The notes under the pieces are model-generated. The model ran no database searches. It had not been told where the DNA came from and saw nothing but the letters and a program-made list of their open reading frames with translations. A stretch of 64,000 nt of DNA from Candidimonas sp. SYP-B2681. Lineage in GTDB: Bacteria > Pseudomonadota > Gammaproteobacteria > Burkholderiales > Burkholderiaceae_B. The stretch is from the NCBI RefSeq assembly GCF_003971065.1, contig NZ_RYDV01000006.1:62001-126000 (forward strand). Direction: 5' to 3'. This document shows positions 36,048 through 44,367 of this stretch, in pieces; within the stretch, counting starts at the first letter, position 1, and each line of letters starts with the position of its first letter. The translations under genes and the position numbers were made by a program.

Positions 36048-37055
36048 ATGAAACGTAGCAAGCGCCAAACCGCGCGCCGGCATGCCGTCAAAGCGCTGGC
36101 CTATTTATCTTTAGGGCCGGCGCTGTACCTGGCGCCAACGCTTGTGCAAGCGGCCGAATTTCCAAGCCAGCCAATCACACTGATCGTAGGATTTTCGCCG
36201 GGCGGGTCAAACGATATCACCGCCAGAGCCATTGCAGAGCCTCTGTCCAAAAAGCTGGGTGTCCCGGTCGTTGTAGAAAACAAGGTCGGTGCTTCCGGAA
36301 TGATTGCGACCAACGACGTAGCCCGTTCGAAGGCGGATGGGCACACCCTCATGGTCACCAGCGCGAGTCCTCTGGTCATCACGCCGCATACCCAGGGCAA
36401 AACGCCCTACGACTCCCTGAAAGACTTCCAACCGGTCAGTCTGATCGGGATCACACCTGAAACCATGGCGATCAACCCACGCGTTGCCGCCACCAATTTG
36501 AAAGAACTCGTCGACGCAGCCCGCAAGGGGCAAATCAGTATTGCATCGTCTGGCACGGGCGGGCTACCCCACCTTACTATCGAGCTATTCCGCAGTGCTG
36601 CGGGCGGCCAGGTGATTCATGTTCCCTATAAAGGAGCGAGCCCGGCCGTGGCGGACACCCTTGCCGGACACGTCGACGCCATCGTCGTCGATCTGCCCGC
36701 TGTCTATAAACAAATACAGGCTGGCAGCCTCAAAGGTATTGCCATGGCGAACGATAAACGATCGGAATTCCTGCCAGACCTGCCAACGAGCGGCGAACAA
36801 GGCATGCCATCGTTTGTAGGAGTGAACTGGATTGGTCTTATTGGCCCCAAGGGCATGCCAGCCAGCACGACCCAAAAACTTCATGAAGCGGTGCTTGAGG
36901 CCGTTCAAGACCCTAAGGTTAAGGCAACGCTTGCCTCTGCCGCCGTAGAAGTCGCGACGAACAAAGCGCCCAAGGAATTCGGTCAGTTCATCAACGCAGA
37001 ATACGAGAAATGGGGCAAAATCGTAAAGGACGCCGGAATTAATACGGCCCAATAG
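36048..37055 (+). CDS. Bug-family tripartite tricarboxylate receptor, orphan
   Basis: Bug receptor of 335 residues with a long signal region (MKRSKRQTARRHAVKALAYL and a hydrophobic stretch ending VQAAE). Family motifs are FPSQPITLIVGFSPGGSNDITAR, ENKVGASGMIATNDVARSKADGHTL and VPYKGASPAVADTLAGHV. It is second in an operon with the MmgE/PrpD gene and is closed by a strong terminator. No TctA or TctB is near, so it must use a permease encoded elsewhere or act as a sensor. Confidence 0.93.
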   Translation: MKRSKRQTARRHAVKALAYLSLGPALYLAPTLVQAAEFPSQPITLIVGFSPGGSNDITARAIAEPLSKKLGVPVVVENKVGASGMIATNDVARSKADGHTLMVTSASPLVITPHTQGKTPYDSLKDFQPVSLIGITPETMAINPRVAATNLKELVDAARKGQISIASSGTGGLPHLTIELFRSAAGGQVIHVPYKGASPAVADTLAGHVDAIVVDLPAVYKQIQAGSLKGIAMANDKRSEFLPDLPTSGEQGMPSFVGVNWIGLIGPKGMPASTTQKLHEAVLEAVQDPKVKATLASAAVEVATNKAPKEFGQFINAEYEKWGKIVKDAGINTAQ

Positions 37056-37064
37056 GCCAGCAGT

Positions 37065-37109
37065 AAAAAAAAGCCGGGCATTGTCAATCGACGATGCCCG
37101 GCTTTTTTT
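37065..37109. terminator. Bidirectional intrinsic terminator between convergent operons
   Basis: A perfect 9-bp GC-rich stem (GCCGGGCAT at 37073-37081 and ATGCCCGGC at 37094-37102) with a 12-base loop is flanked by A8 on the left and T7 on the right. It therefore works in both directions, ending prpD-bug from the left and bug-bicupin from the right. Confidence 0.93.
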
Positions 37110-37116
37110 CCAAGGG

Positions 37117-38013
37117 CTATGTCAAGGAAAAGCCCATGCTGCGGCAATGATAATAAAGCCCACCATCCTGAACAATCAGCAATAAGGCCTCATTATCCGT
37201 CGGGTTGTGATGGGAATGCATGGCAGCGGCTGGCGTCAGGAAGGTTGCGTATTGCGACCACTCAACCTTGCAGCCGTCGACCATCGAATAGCTTTCCGAA
37301 CACTCCAATACCAATGAGATTGCTGCGGAATTATGGCGATGGGGAATCTGGAAATCGTTCGGGGGTATGGAGTTGAACGCCAGAGTGAATGCTGGCGATA
37401 TCGTTCCCCGATCCGTAACGTCGGTTCCCAGCATTACCGAACGGGCCTGCTTGCCATTGCGGCGCGTGTGAGTCATTGCCTCATTCAGCGCTTCTCTCAT
37501 GGCCTTGCTGGTGTAATGGGTTGGACGCAGGGGGGACTCATCGAAAGGCAAGGGTTGTAGATTCTCAAACTCTAGCAACGGCTCGTTGGTACACAGCCAT
37601 AAGACCGCCCCTTCTTCGGAGATGGCCTCGTGAACCTCTTCGGCGCCGCCTGGCAATAAAAAGACATCGCCTTGCGACCACGCAATGCATTCGCCGTGAA
37701 CTCGCGTAGTTCCCGCGCCTTTTATGACGTAGTAGATTTCCGTGCTGGCCCGATGTCGCACGACTAGCGGTTTGGACGCAGCAAGCCGCAAGTAGGAGGC
37801 GAGCATGAGCGGAGCCGTGGCCGGGCCCTTGCTGCCAATAAAGCCGCGTAGATCGCAAAGAATCTCTTGCGAATCCGTAGCACACTGCATGGCAGCGTCG
37901 CGCTCATCCTCAAAAATATGCGGCGGAATCTCTGACACCTTCACATTGAAGGCGTCGTCGACATTGAAAAAACGGGATCGCTCTTGATACGGAGTTATCG
38001 CAGAATTAGTCAT
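37117..38013 (-). CDS. Bicupin protein (gentisate dioxygenase-like)
   Basis: Two-cupin protein of 298 residues resembling gentisate/salicylate 1,2-dioxygenase-like proteins. The N-terminal cupin carries VVRHRASTEIYYVIKGAG and GDVFLLPGGAEEVHEA; its metal motif is degenerate (RHRAS-TE). The C-terminal cupin carries PHRHNSAAISLVLE and AAAMHSHHNPTDNEALL, which keeps several His residues and is the likelier metal site. Gentisate dioxygenases are about 350 residues, so this one is short and ring-cleaving activity is uncertain. It follows a Bug receptor gene by 20 bases and ends at the shared terminator. Oxidation or isomerisation of the imported acid is a possible role. Confidence 0.8.
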   Translation of the reverse strand: MTNSAITPYQERSRFFNVDDAFNVKVSEIPPHIFEDERDAAMQCATDSQEILCDLRGFIGSKGPATAPLMLASYLRLAASKPLVVRHRASTEIYYVIKGAGTTRVHGECIAWSQGDVFLLPGGAEEVHEAISEEGAVLWLCTNEPLLEFENLQPLPFDESPLRPTHYTSKAMREALNEAMTHTRRNGKQARSVMLGTDVTDRGTISPAFTLAFNSIPPNDFQIPHRHNSAAISLVLECSESYSMVDGCKVEWSQYATFLTPAAAMHSHHNPTDNEALLLIVQDGGLYYHCRSMGFSLT

Positions 38014-38033
38014 AAGTTTCGCTTGTATTCGTC

Positions 38034-39014
38034 CTACTCAATTTTCACGCCAACTTCATTCACGAATCGCTTCCACCGGGGAATTTCTGCGGCAATGAAC
38101 GCTTGGTAGTCTTGTGGCAATCCCCCTACTACCTGGAAGCCCGCTGTAGCAAGCTGGGCTTTAGTTTGCTCGCGGTTCAGTTCTTTATTGAATGCGGCAG
38201 AAAGCCACTCTATTACCGAATCAGGCGTATCCTTTGGCGCAAACAGACCCATGGAATACGAGAAATCCACTTCGGGATAACCAAGTTCCGCAAAAGTGGG
38301 CACCTCCGGAAGCTCGGGCAAGCGCTTCGATCCTGTGACCGCAAGGGGCTTAAGACGACCATTCTTCATATATTGAAGGCTGGAGGCGACAGTTGCCATG
38401 GTGGCTTGAGTTTCCCCGCCGACCAAGCCGACCAGCGATGGACCACCGCCCTTGTAGGCAATATGCGTAATATCCACCTTTGTCGCGTGTTTGAACTGCT
38501 CCATGGCAAAGTGAACCGGACTGCCATTCCCCGCCGAACCGTAATTGAATTGACCAGGGTTGTCTTTCAGGAGCTTGACGAATTCTTCAAGAGTATTGGC
38601 TTTAACGTCTTTGTTGACTTCCAGAATGAAGGGCATCTTGACGAGCTCAACGACCGGCTTGAAACCGTGAGTCGAATCATACGGAAGCTTGTCACCCACA
38701 AGAGCCGGATTGATAACGAATGAGTTATCGAAGAACCCCAGCGTGTAGCCGTCTGGCGCCGCTTCCGCAACGAACCGCGTCCCGATCTGCGCGCCCGCTC
38801 CTGGTTTGTTGTCGATCACAGCGGTCAGCGACGTTGTGGCTTTTATGTCTTTAGTGACCAGACGTGCGGCCACATCGGACGCGCCGCCCGGCACGTAGGG
38901 AACAATAAAACGAATCGGCTGAGTGGGATACGCCTGCGCGCCAACCAAACCCGAAACCAGCGAGAGCGCGCTCGCCACCATTCCCTTCTTTACTCTTTCG
39001 ACGATGGTGCTCAT
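38034..39014 (-). CDS. Bug-family tripartite tricarboxylate receptor, orphan
   Basis: Bug receptor of 326 residues. Signal peptide about residues 1-27 (GMVASALSLVSGLVGAQA), then YPTQPIRFIVPYVPGGASDVAARLV with the family Asp, DNKPGAGAQIGTRFVAEAAPDGYT, and HIAYKGGGPSLVGLVGGETQ. It heads a two-gene operon with the bicupin gene. A perfect -10 TATAAT on the minus strand (39130-39125) lies upstream, followed two bases later by operator B. It is not a close duplicate of the receptor at 36048. Confidence 0.93.
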   Translation of the reverse strand: MSTIVERVKKGMVASALSLVSGLVGAQAYPTQPIRFIVPYVPGGASDVAARLVTKDIKATTSLTAVIDNKPGAGAQIGTRFVAEAAPDGYTLGFFDNSFVINPALVGDKLPYDSTHGFKPVVELVKMPFILEVNKDVKANTLEEFVKLLKDNPGQFNYGSAGNGSPVHFAMEQFKHATKVDITHIAYKGGGPSLVGLVGGETQATMATVASSLQYMKNGRLKPLAVTGSKRLPELPEVPTFAELGYPEVDFSYSMGLFAPKDTPDSVIEWLSAAFNKELNREQTKAQLATAGFQVVGGLPQDYQAFIAAEIPRWKRFVNEVGVKIE

Positions 39015-39095
39015 GTATATCCCTTGTTTGTTACCTTGTATGCCGTTTCAACTGAGCGCTCGAGCCGCGGTATCGGCGGGCGTTTTACATCATGA

Positions 39096-39130
39096 TGTTC
39101 TGCTTGAGAGAACAGATGTTCTATATTATA
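39096..39130 (-). promoter_or_regulatory. Operator B and -10 box for the bug-bicupin operon
   Basis: The -10 hexamer TATAAT (minus strand 39130-39125) is followed by operator B at 39122-39096. Operator B contains two overlapping dyads: TGTTCT-N7-AGAACA (39096-39114) and the perfect AGAACA-GA-TGTTCT (39109-39122). It matches operator A near 34.5 kb in the same orientation relative to the gene it precedes. A good -35 is not visible, so an activator or weak promoter is possible. Confidence 0.6.
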
Positions 39131-39206
39131 AAAGCTTCTGTGGGTTCGCGAGTGTAGGGGTTATTACTTAAACGCGACCCGGTCACAGCCCCACTAGTTT
39201 TCCTAG

Positions 39207-39216
39207 CATACGTATG
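39207..39216. promoter_or_regulatory. CATACGTATG palindrome upstream of the toxin-antitoxin pair
   Basis: Perfect 10-bp palindrome 40 bases before the antitoxin start. Phd/YefM-type antitoxins bind short palindromes in their own promoter, so this is a reasonable autoregulatory site. It is short enough to occur by chance. Confidence 0.35.
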
Positions 39217-39255
39217 GTAGATTTAGTCCATGAAACTTAGTTCAATAGAGGGCTT

Positions 39256-39501
39256 ATGCGAACCGTCAATATCCACGAAGCTAAAACTCAGCTATCGCGA
39301 CTAATAGAACAGGCAGTAAAGGGAGAATCTTTCGTCATCGCCAAGGCAGGAAAACCATTGGTCAAGGTGACCAGACTGGATGCCCCATTGGGCGAAGAGA
39401 CCCGCCGTCTAGGCTTTCTCGCGGGGAAAATTGTCGTACCTGATGATTTTGATCGCATGGGTGAACAGGACATCGAATCACTTTTCGGTGGTCACGAATG
39501 A
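39256..39501 (+). CDS. Phd/YefM-family antitoxin
   Basis: Antitoxin of 81 residues. The DNA-binding and dimerisation part MRTVNIHEAKTQLSRLIEQAVKGESFVIAKAGKPLVKV is the standard Phd/YefM N-terminus, where NIHEAKTQLSRL is the family signature. The C-terminal 30 residues (DDFDRMGEQDIESLFGG) form the toxin-neutralising tail. It has a GAGGG ribosome site and overlaps the PIN toxin gene by four bases (ATGA), which couples the two. Confidence 0.93.
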   Translation: MRTVNIHEAKTQLSRLIEQAVKGESFVIAKAGKPLVKVTRLDAPLGEETRRLGFLAGKIVVPDDFDRMGEQDIESLFGGHE

Positions 39502-39884
39502 AGCTGCTACTGGACACTCATGTGCTGCTATGGGCGGCGGGGAATCCTGCCCGATTATCGAAGGCGGCACGCACTTTACTGGAAGATCCTCAAAACGAAT
39601 TGCTTTTCAGCGTCGCCAGCTTGTGGGAAATAACCATTAAACGCAGCCTTGGGCGCTCCGATTTTCAGGTGGATGCGAGGCTGCTTCGCCGCGGGCTGCT
39701 GGACAACGGTTACCAGGAACTGGCTATTAGCAGCGCGCATGCAGTCTCGATCGATAGTTTGCCTACCATTCATAAAGATCCGTTTGACCGCATGCTTATT
39801 GCGCAAGCGACCACCGAGGGAATCACCCTGTTGACGGCGGATGATTGGGTTGCTCAGTACCCCGGCCCGATTCAGAGGATCTAG
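39498..39884 (+). CDS. vapC: PIN-domain toxin, VapC type
   Basis: PIN-fold RNase of 128 residues, expected to cleave tRNA or other RNA and arrest growth unless bound by the antitoxin. Acidic active-site residues are visible: Asp6 in LLLDTHVLLW, Glu44 in SLWEITIK, Asp93 in KDPFDRMLIAQA and Asp113 in LLTADD, the usual four. The variant with THVLLW and DPFDRMLIAQA is the subgroup paired with Phd/YefM antitoxins. It is convergent with the dienelactone hydrolase gene, five bases away. Function is inferred from the family. Confidence 0.93.
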   Translation: MKLLLDTHVLLWAAGNPARLSKAARTLLEDPQNELLFSVASLWEITIKRSLGRSDFQVDARLLRRGLLDNGYQELAISSAHAVSIDSLPTIHKDPFDRMLIAQATTEGITLLTADDWVAQYPGPIQRI

Positions 39885-39889
39885 TCGCC

Positions 39890-40777
39890 CTACGCCAAAT
39901 ATTGCTTGAACCAGTCCACTGTGCGCCGCCAGGCAAGCTCAGCGGCCTCTTTGTCGTAGCGCGGCGTCGAGTCGTTGTGAAAGCCATGATTCGCGCCGGG
40001 ATAGAAGTAAGCCTCATAGGTCTTACCGTGCGCTTTCAACGCCGCTTCATACTCGGGCCAGCCCTCGTTGACTCGAGCGTCGTGCTCGGCGTAGTGGATT
40101 AGCAGCGGCGCCTTGATTTTTGGCACATCTTCCGCGCGGGCCTGGCGACCATAAAACGGGACGGCAGCGGCTAGCTCGGGGTACGCCACCGCCGCGGCAT
40201 TTGCAACGCCCCCGCCGTAGCAAAAGCCAGTGATTCCCACTTTCCCGCTGGCTTCGTCATACGCCATCAAGTACTCGATGGCAGCAAAAAAATCGTTCAT
40301 CAGCTTCTGGGGATCAACCTGTTGTTGAAGTTCGCGACCTTTATCGTCATTTCCGGGATAGCCGCCCTTGGAGCTGAGTCCATCGGGCGCCAGCGCGATG
40401 TATCCTTCTTTTGCCAGTCGGCGCGCGACATCTTCAATATAGGGATTGAGGCCTCGGTTCTCGTGAACCACCACAACGGCCGCTAGCTTGCCCTGCACCT
40501 TGGCCGGTTTAACGAGGTAGCCGCGTACCTGACCATGGCCCTGCGGCGATGAATAGGAGATGTATTCGGCAACAATCCCTGGATCGGTAGAAGGAACTTG
40601 CTGAGCTAAGGCATAGTTCGGTCGCATCGAAGTGAAGATGGCAGAAGCCGTTAGCCCGCCCACCGCAAACTTGGCAGACTGGCTTAAAAACTGGCGCTTG
40701 GTAATTTTTCCGTGTGCATAGAAATCGTAAAGCTCGAGCAATTCAGGTGCGAAATCCTTGGCTGTCAGTCTTGTCAT
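39890..40777 (-). CDS. Dienelactone hydrolase family protein
   Basis: Alpha/beta hydrolase of 295 residues in the dienelactone hydrolase family. The nucleophile is Cys186 in GFCYGGG, with Asp233 in YAEHDARVN and His264 in GANHGFHND completing the triad. An oxyanion segment VVVVHENRGLNPYIEDVAR is typical. The 60-residue N-terminal extension contains KITKRQFLSQSAKFAVGGLTASA, a Tat-like signal with Lys-Arg in place of Arg-Arg, as in the YghX-like group; export is therefore likely but not certain. It stands alone, convergent with the toxin gene and 107 bases downstream of a small secreted protein gene. Confidence 0.92.
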   Translation of the reverse strand: MTRLTAKDFAPELLELYDFYAHGKITKRQFLSQSAKFAVGGLTASAIFTSMRPNYALAQQVPSTDPGIVAEYISYSSPQGHGQVRGYLVKPAKVQGKLAAVVVVHENRGLNPYIEDVARRLAKEGYIALAPDGLSSKGGYPGNDDKGRELQQQVDPQKLMNDFFAAIEYLMAYDEASGKVGITGFCYGGGVANAAAVAYPELAAAVPFYGRQARAEDVPKIKAPLLIHYAEHDARVNEGWPEYEAALKAHGKTYEAYFYPGANHGFHNDSTPRYDKEAAELAWRRTVDWFKQYLA

Positions 40778-40884
40778 GACATCTCCTTTCCTCTGGCTAT
40801 CGTTGGCGAACGAACGCCGATTATGCCGTGTGTCCAGAGATGTAATCCAGCATTAAATTGCCTGAGCCATATAGGTTTTTCGCC

Positions 40885-41325
40885 CTACCCCGCAGCGCAC
40901 TGGTCCACATTGACGGTCAAAAAATGTGCTCTGTCCGAGAACTGATACACCATGCGCAGTTCTCCACCCAGCTCAATAAACGCTTGCAGCTCGGTGCGCG
41001 GGCGACAAGCAATCAATATCGCGGCTCTTCGCACCGACGTCCTGAAGGCATCCAGCGTCGTGCCTTTTCTCCTGGCCTCAGCGACGAGATGGCCTTCCGT
41101 ATAGTCGAAGACGGCTGTCATACTGATTATGTTTTGTGTGGCGTCAATTTGCTGAAGCACCAAGCCTTGATTCAGACGAAGCGGGAGACCTTCTTCAATG
41201 GTTTCAGAAATGTTGGTCGCCGCGCGACATACGTCGATCTGCATATCGTTCGGTGTGCAGGGCTCTCCACCCCATGAAGCCGTTGAAATGACAAGCGAGA
41301 CGAGAAAGGGTGCAGAATTCTTCAT
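40885..41325 (-). CDS. Small secreted hypothetical protein
   Basis: Periplasmic protein of 146 residues. The signal peptide is KNSAPFLVSLVISTASWG, followed by a mature domain with four Cys (PCTPNDMQIDVC, ILIACRPRT, NVDQCAAG), enough for two disulfides. The C-terminal pattern LGGELRMVYQFSDRAHFLTVNV, a Cys followed by a L-x-x-GA/GE-x-x-x-Y-x-x-x-D strand pair, recurs in unnamed periplasmic proteins. I do not recognise a function. ATG 41325 has GGAG 6 bases upstream; ATG 41331 abuts it. Confidence 0.75.
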   Translation of the reverse strand: MKNSAPFLVSLVISTASWGGEPCTPNDMQIDVCRAATNISETIEEGLPLRLNQGLVLQQIDATQNIISMTAVFDYTEGHLVAEARRKGTTLDAFRTSVRRAAILIACRPRTELQAFIELGGELRMVYQFSDRAHFLTVNVDQCAAG

Positions 41326-41458
41326 GGACATCTCCGGAGTAGGCCTACGTGATGTTGCTGAATTTCTCTGGGACCTAACCCGGCGTCTGATGCCGAGCGT
41401 CTCTTATTTTGCCATTGGGCTGCTCCCTGCAAGTTTTAATGAGTAGTAAACAGAAAAT

Positions 41459-42910
41459 TTACATGTCTCGTGCAACTGCTATGCCGCATGCCGGAAGGCT
41501 TGGCGGCGCTTGCCGGCCTATCGCGTTTTCCACCGCGACGGCTATCGCCAACAGTGTCGCGTCGGATTTGCCGCGACCCATCAGTTGAATTCCAATAGGA
41601 AGCTCTGCCTCGTGCTGCGGCATAGGCAAGGATATGGCGCAAAGCGCAAGGTAATTTGCCGGCTGGGTATTGCGCGTCATGCCGAGCGCATGCGATAACG
41701 CAATGGCCGGGTCATCGAAATCAGAGAGCAATGGCGCGGGGCCAACCGTAGTCGGACTTACCCAGGCATCGAAGGCGTTAAAGCGCTGATCGACGACAGC
41801 AATGCTGTGTTGGCGCTTTTCTTCGAGCGCTAGATATTCGTAAGCTTTGGTCTGCAGGCCGGTTGCAACGCGTGTGCCAACGACCGGATCCATGAGGGCT
41901 TTCTGCTGATTGAAGGCATCGGCACCGAGTGTGGCGAGAATAGAAGCCGGCATGGCGACAGGAAAATAGGCCTCTCGTTCACCCGCTTCAGGTACGTTCA
42001 CTTTCTTGAGGCGTGCTCCGGATTCCTGGAGCAGACGTTGCGTCAACACAATCGACTGGGCGACTTGATCGCTTAAACCATCAAAGAAGTAATTTTCCGG
42101 AACGCCTAACCTAAGGCCATCTAACTCGATGAGCGGTACGCGCTGAGCTTGGGCTGGCCCGTTCAGGCAGCTGGAGATCGCGTGAAACGCAATGGCCGCA
42201 TCCACGGCGGACTTTGTCAGTAGACCAATGGAATCCACCCTCGGGTCGAGTGGAAAGCCGCCTTGGGTAGGCCAAAGGCCAGCGGTAGTCTTTAGACCCA
42301 CTACGCCGTTATAAGCTGCCGGCACGCGCACCGACCCGCCCGAGTCGGTGCCGATCGCGAACGCGCAGAGCCCAGCACCCGCGGCAACGCCCGAGCCGGC
42401 GCTGGAGCCCCCCGGCACGCGATGATGGTCCAGGTCGTAAGGATTCCAGGGAGTGCCGAGCGGAGCCGAAACGCCGGTTATCCCAAGGCAAAGCTCGACC
42501 GCTTTGGTTTGACCAAGAAAGACACATCCCGCGCGGCGCAAAGCCTGGATGAATGGGCCTTCCTCTTCGCCGGTCACCTGAGGCAGCTGCATACGCGATC
42601 CGACTTTGGGCGCCGGCATGCCATGAATGGTGAAAACATCCTTGATGGCGACCGGAACCCCCATGAGAGGACCGAGATAGGTTCCAGCCGCGTACAGGGC
42701 ATCGATCGCCTTCGCCGTGGCCAGAGCCGACGCGTGCGCCACGTGCTGGAAAGCGCCCAGCTTCCCGTCCCATGCGTCGATACGCGCGAGGTAAGCCTGG
42801 GTTACCGCCAAGGACGTTACCCTGCCTGCCCTGAAGTCTTCTGCAAAGCCAGCCAAACCCCGGTAAGCCAATGGGTCAGCCAGATGATCAGCCGTTTTAA
42901 CCTGTGCCAT
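41459..42910 (-). CDS. Amidase signature family protein
   Basis: Amidase of 483 residues that hydrolyses a carboxamide to acid and ammonia. The Ser-cisSer-Lys triad is visible: Lys90 in PVAIKDVF, the cis-Ser at about 160 in PGGSSAGSGVAAG, and the nucleophile Ser183 in GTDSGGSVRVPAA. No signal peptide, so cytoplasmic. It is divergent from a branched-chain amino-acid-type importer, with 152 bases between the starts, so imported amides may be its substrate. Related to GatA-like, indoleacetamide and mandelamide hydrolases; absence of gatB/gatC argues against a role in tRNA amidation. Confidence 0.92.
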   Translation of the reverse strand: MAQVKTADHLADPLAYRGLAGFAEDFRAGRVTSLAVTQAYLARIDAWDGKLGAFQHVAHASALATAKAIDALYAAGTYLGPLMGVPVAIKDVFTIHGMPAPKVGSRMQLPQVTGEEEGPFIQALRRAGCVFLGQTKAVELCLGITGVSAPLGTPWNPYDLDHHRVPGGSSAGSGVAAGAGLCAFAIGTDSGGSVRVPAAYNGVVGLKTTAGLWPTQGGFPLDPRVDSIGLLTKSAVDAAIAFHAISSCLNGPAQAQRVPLIELDGLRLGVPENYFFDGLSDQVAQSIVLTQRLLQESGARLKKVNVPEAGEREAYFPVAMPASILATLGADAFNQQKALMDPVVGTRVATGLQTKAYEYLALEEKRQHSIAVVDQRFNAFDAWVSPTTVGPAPLLSDFDDPAIALSHALGMTRNTQPANYLALCAISLPMPQHEAELPIGIQLMGRGKSDATLLAIAVAVENAIGRQAPPSLPACGIAVARDM

Positions 42911-42973
42911 GTCTTGTCTCGCCTCTTTTGTTACCGGGAACGCTTAGACCGCGTTTTCCCCTAAGCCCAGCTG

Positions 42974-43002
42974 TTGACGCCCTTGCTTCTAACTTGTAAT
43001 TT
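42974..43002 (+). promoter_or_regulatory. Promoter for the livK-type operon
   Basis: TTGACG (42974-42979), 17-base spacer and TAATTT (42997-43002), about 60 bases upstream of the receptor's start at 43063. It reads away from the amidase gene. Confidence 0.5.
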
Positions 43003-43062
43003 ATAAACCCTAACTATTAGAAGACTCTGGCCTCGTTCGATGCCAGCATACAGGAGACAATC

Positions 43063-44262
43063 ATGAAAAGAAATAAGCTCGCCCGGGGCGCTTTACTCGC
43101 GCTCAGCACCTCTCTTTCCCTGGTTTGTTTCCAGGCAGCGGCTCAGGTTCAGGTCGGCGTTATTAATAGTCTATCGGGGGTTTTCTCTGCCTTTGGCAAA
43201 CGGTATGACACCGGTATGCAGGTTGCGCTCGAAGAGATCAACAAGGGCGGCGGCATTAAAGGCCAGCCCGTCGAACTGGTCATCCAGGACGACCGCTCCG
43301 AAGCGCAAAGCGCACTGGCCGCGGTCGAATCCATGAAGAACAAAGGCGTTCCCCTGGTGCTCGGCTCGTACGCGTCGTCCATCACCGGCCCGATGGCGCG
43401 GCTGATGGCACGCGAAAAAATCCCGCTTATCGTGCTGGGCAGCGCCGATGACAGCATTACCCGGCCCGGATCCGACTGGGTGTTTCGGGCTAAACATAAT
43501 TCCACCATCGTCGCGACGACTTATTTCAGTTACTTCGAACATCTACGTTCGCTGGATAGCAGTCTGAAGAAGATTGCCGTCTTACACGGAAACGGCGCGT
43601 GGCCCACCTCGCTGGCCGACGAGGGCGTCCGCCAAGCAAAAGCCCGCGGCTACGAGGTCGTGGAGCGTCAATCTTATGACCAGGGCACGACCGACTTCCG
43701 GCCTATCCTGAATCGCTTCCGCAATGCGCGACCCGATATTCTATTTATTGGTTCGTACGCCGACGACGGCGTAGCAATAACTCGCCAGCTTAAGGAAGTC
43801 GGATTGAATGCGAAGGCCATCGCGATCGACACCTCGTCCTCCTTGCCTAGCTTTATCGAACAGGTTGGTCCCTTGGCCGAGCAAATCGTGTCTGTTGTCA
43901 GCTGGAGCAAAGACGTCAAGCTCGAGGGCGTACAAAATCTTTACAAGCGACTCAAAGACAAGGCAAAAGGCGAGCCGTCCTTCTACGAAGCCGAGGGCTA
44001 TTTGGCGCTCATGGTTGCTGCTGACGCGCTGAAGCGCGCCGACCCGAAAGACCGCGAAAGCGTTCGCAAGGCTTTAGCTGAAACGAATCTCGACACGCCG
44101 GTAACACACGTGGTCTTCAAAAACGACAATGGCTTCAAGGGCCAAAATCCCATTAAAAGCCTGGTTGTGCAGATACAGAATGGCGAGCACGTAACGGTGT
44201 TCCCGACAGACCTCGCGGCGAAGAAAATCCAGTTCCCCACCCCTCCCTGGAACGAGCGCTAA
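43063..44262 (+). CDS. LivK-type ABC transporter substrate-binding protein
   Basis: Periplasmic binding protein of the leucine/isoleucine/valine family (peripla_BP_6), 399 residues, exported by a Sec signal peptide (ARGALLALSTSLSLVCF, cleavage near AAAQ). The first strand VGVINSLSGVFSAFGKRYDTGMQVALEE is a clear family signature. The domain-crossing segment AVLHGNGAWPTSLADEGV and the C-terminal TPVTHVVFKNDNGFKGQNP support it. It heads an operon with two permeases and two ATPases; a terminator-like hairpin lies between it and livH. The substrate is not necessarily an amino acid; the amidase gene next door suggests an amide or aromatic compound. Confidence 0.94.
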   Translation: MKRNKLARGALLALSTSLSLVCFQAAAQVQVGVINSLSGVFSAFGKRYDTGMQVALEEINKGGGIKGQPVELVIQDDRSEAQSALAAVESMKNKGVPLVLGSYASSITGPMARLMAREKIPLIVLGSADDSITRPGSDWVFRAKHNSTIVATTYFSYFEHLRSLDSSLKKIAVLHGNGAWPTSLADEGVRQAKARGYEVVERQSYDQGTTDFRPILNRFRNARPDILFIGSYADDGVAITRQLKEVGLNAKAIAIDTSSSLPSFIEQVGPLAEQIVSVVSWSKDVKLEGVQNLYKRLKDKAKGEPSFYEAEGYLALMVAADALKRADPKDRESVRKALAETNLDTPVTHVVFKNDNGFKGQNPIKSLVVQIQNGEHVTVFPTDLAAKKIQFPTPPWNER

Positions 44263-44284
44263 ACCGCGGCGCGCAATGCATTAC

Positions 44285-44310
44285 GGCCCGACGTGCTCGG
44301 GCCTTTTTTT
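44285..44310 (+). terminator. Terminator-like hairpin between livK-type gene and livH
   Basis: A 7-bp stem (GGCCCGA at 44285-44291 and TCGGGCC at 44297-44303) is followed by T7. It is placed to release most transcripts after the binding-protein gene, giving receptor in excess over the membrane parts. This is common in ABC operons. Confidence 0.85.
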
Positions 44311-44367
44311 CTGTAGAACAAAACCGGCGGTCGCACTGCCGGCTTGGCAGTCGTTAAAGGATGCGTT

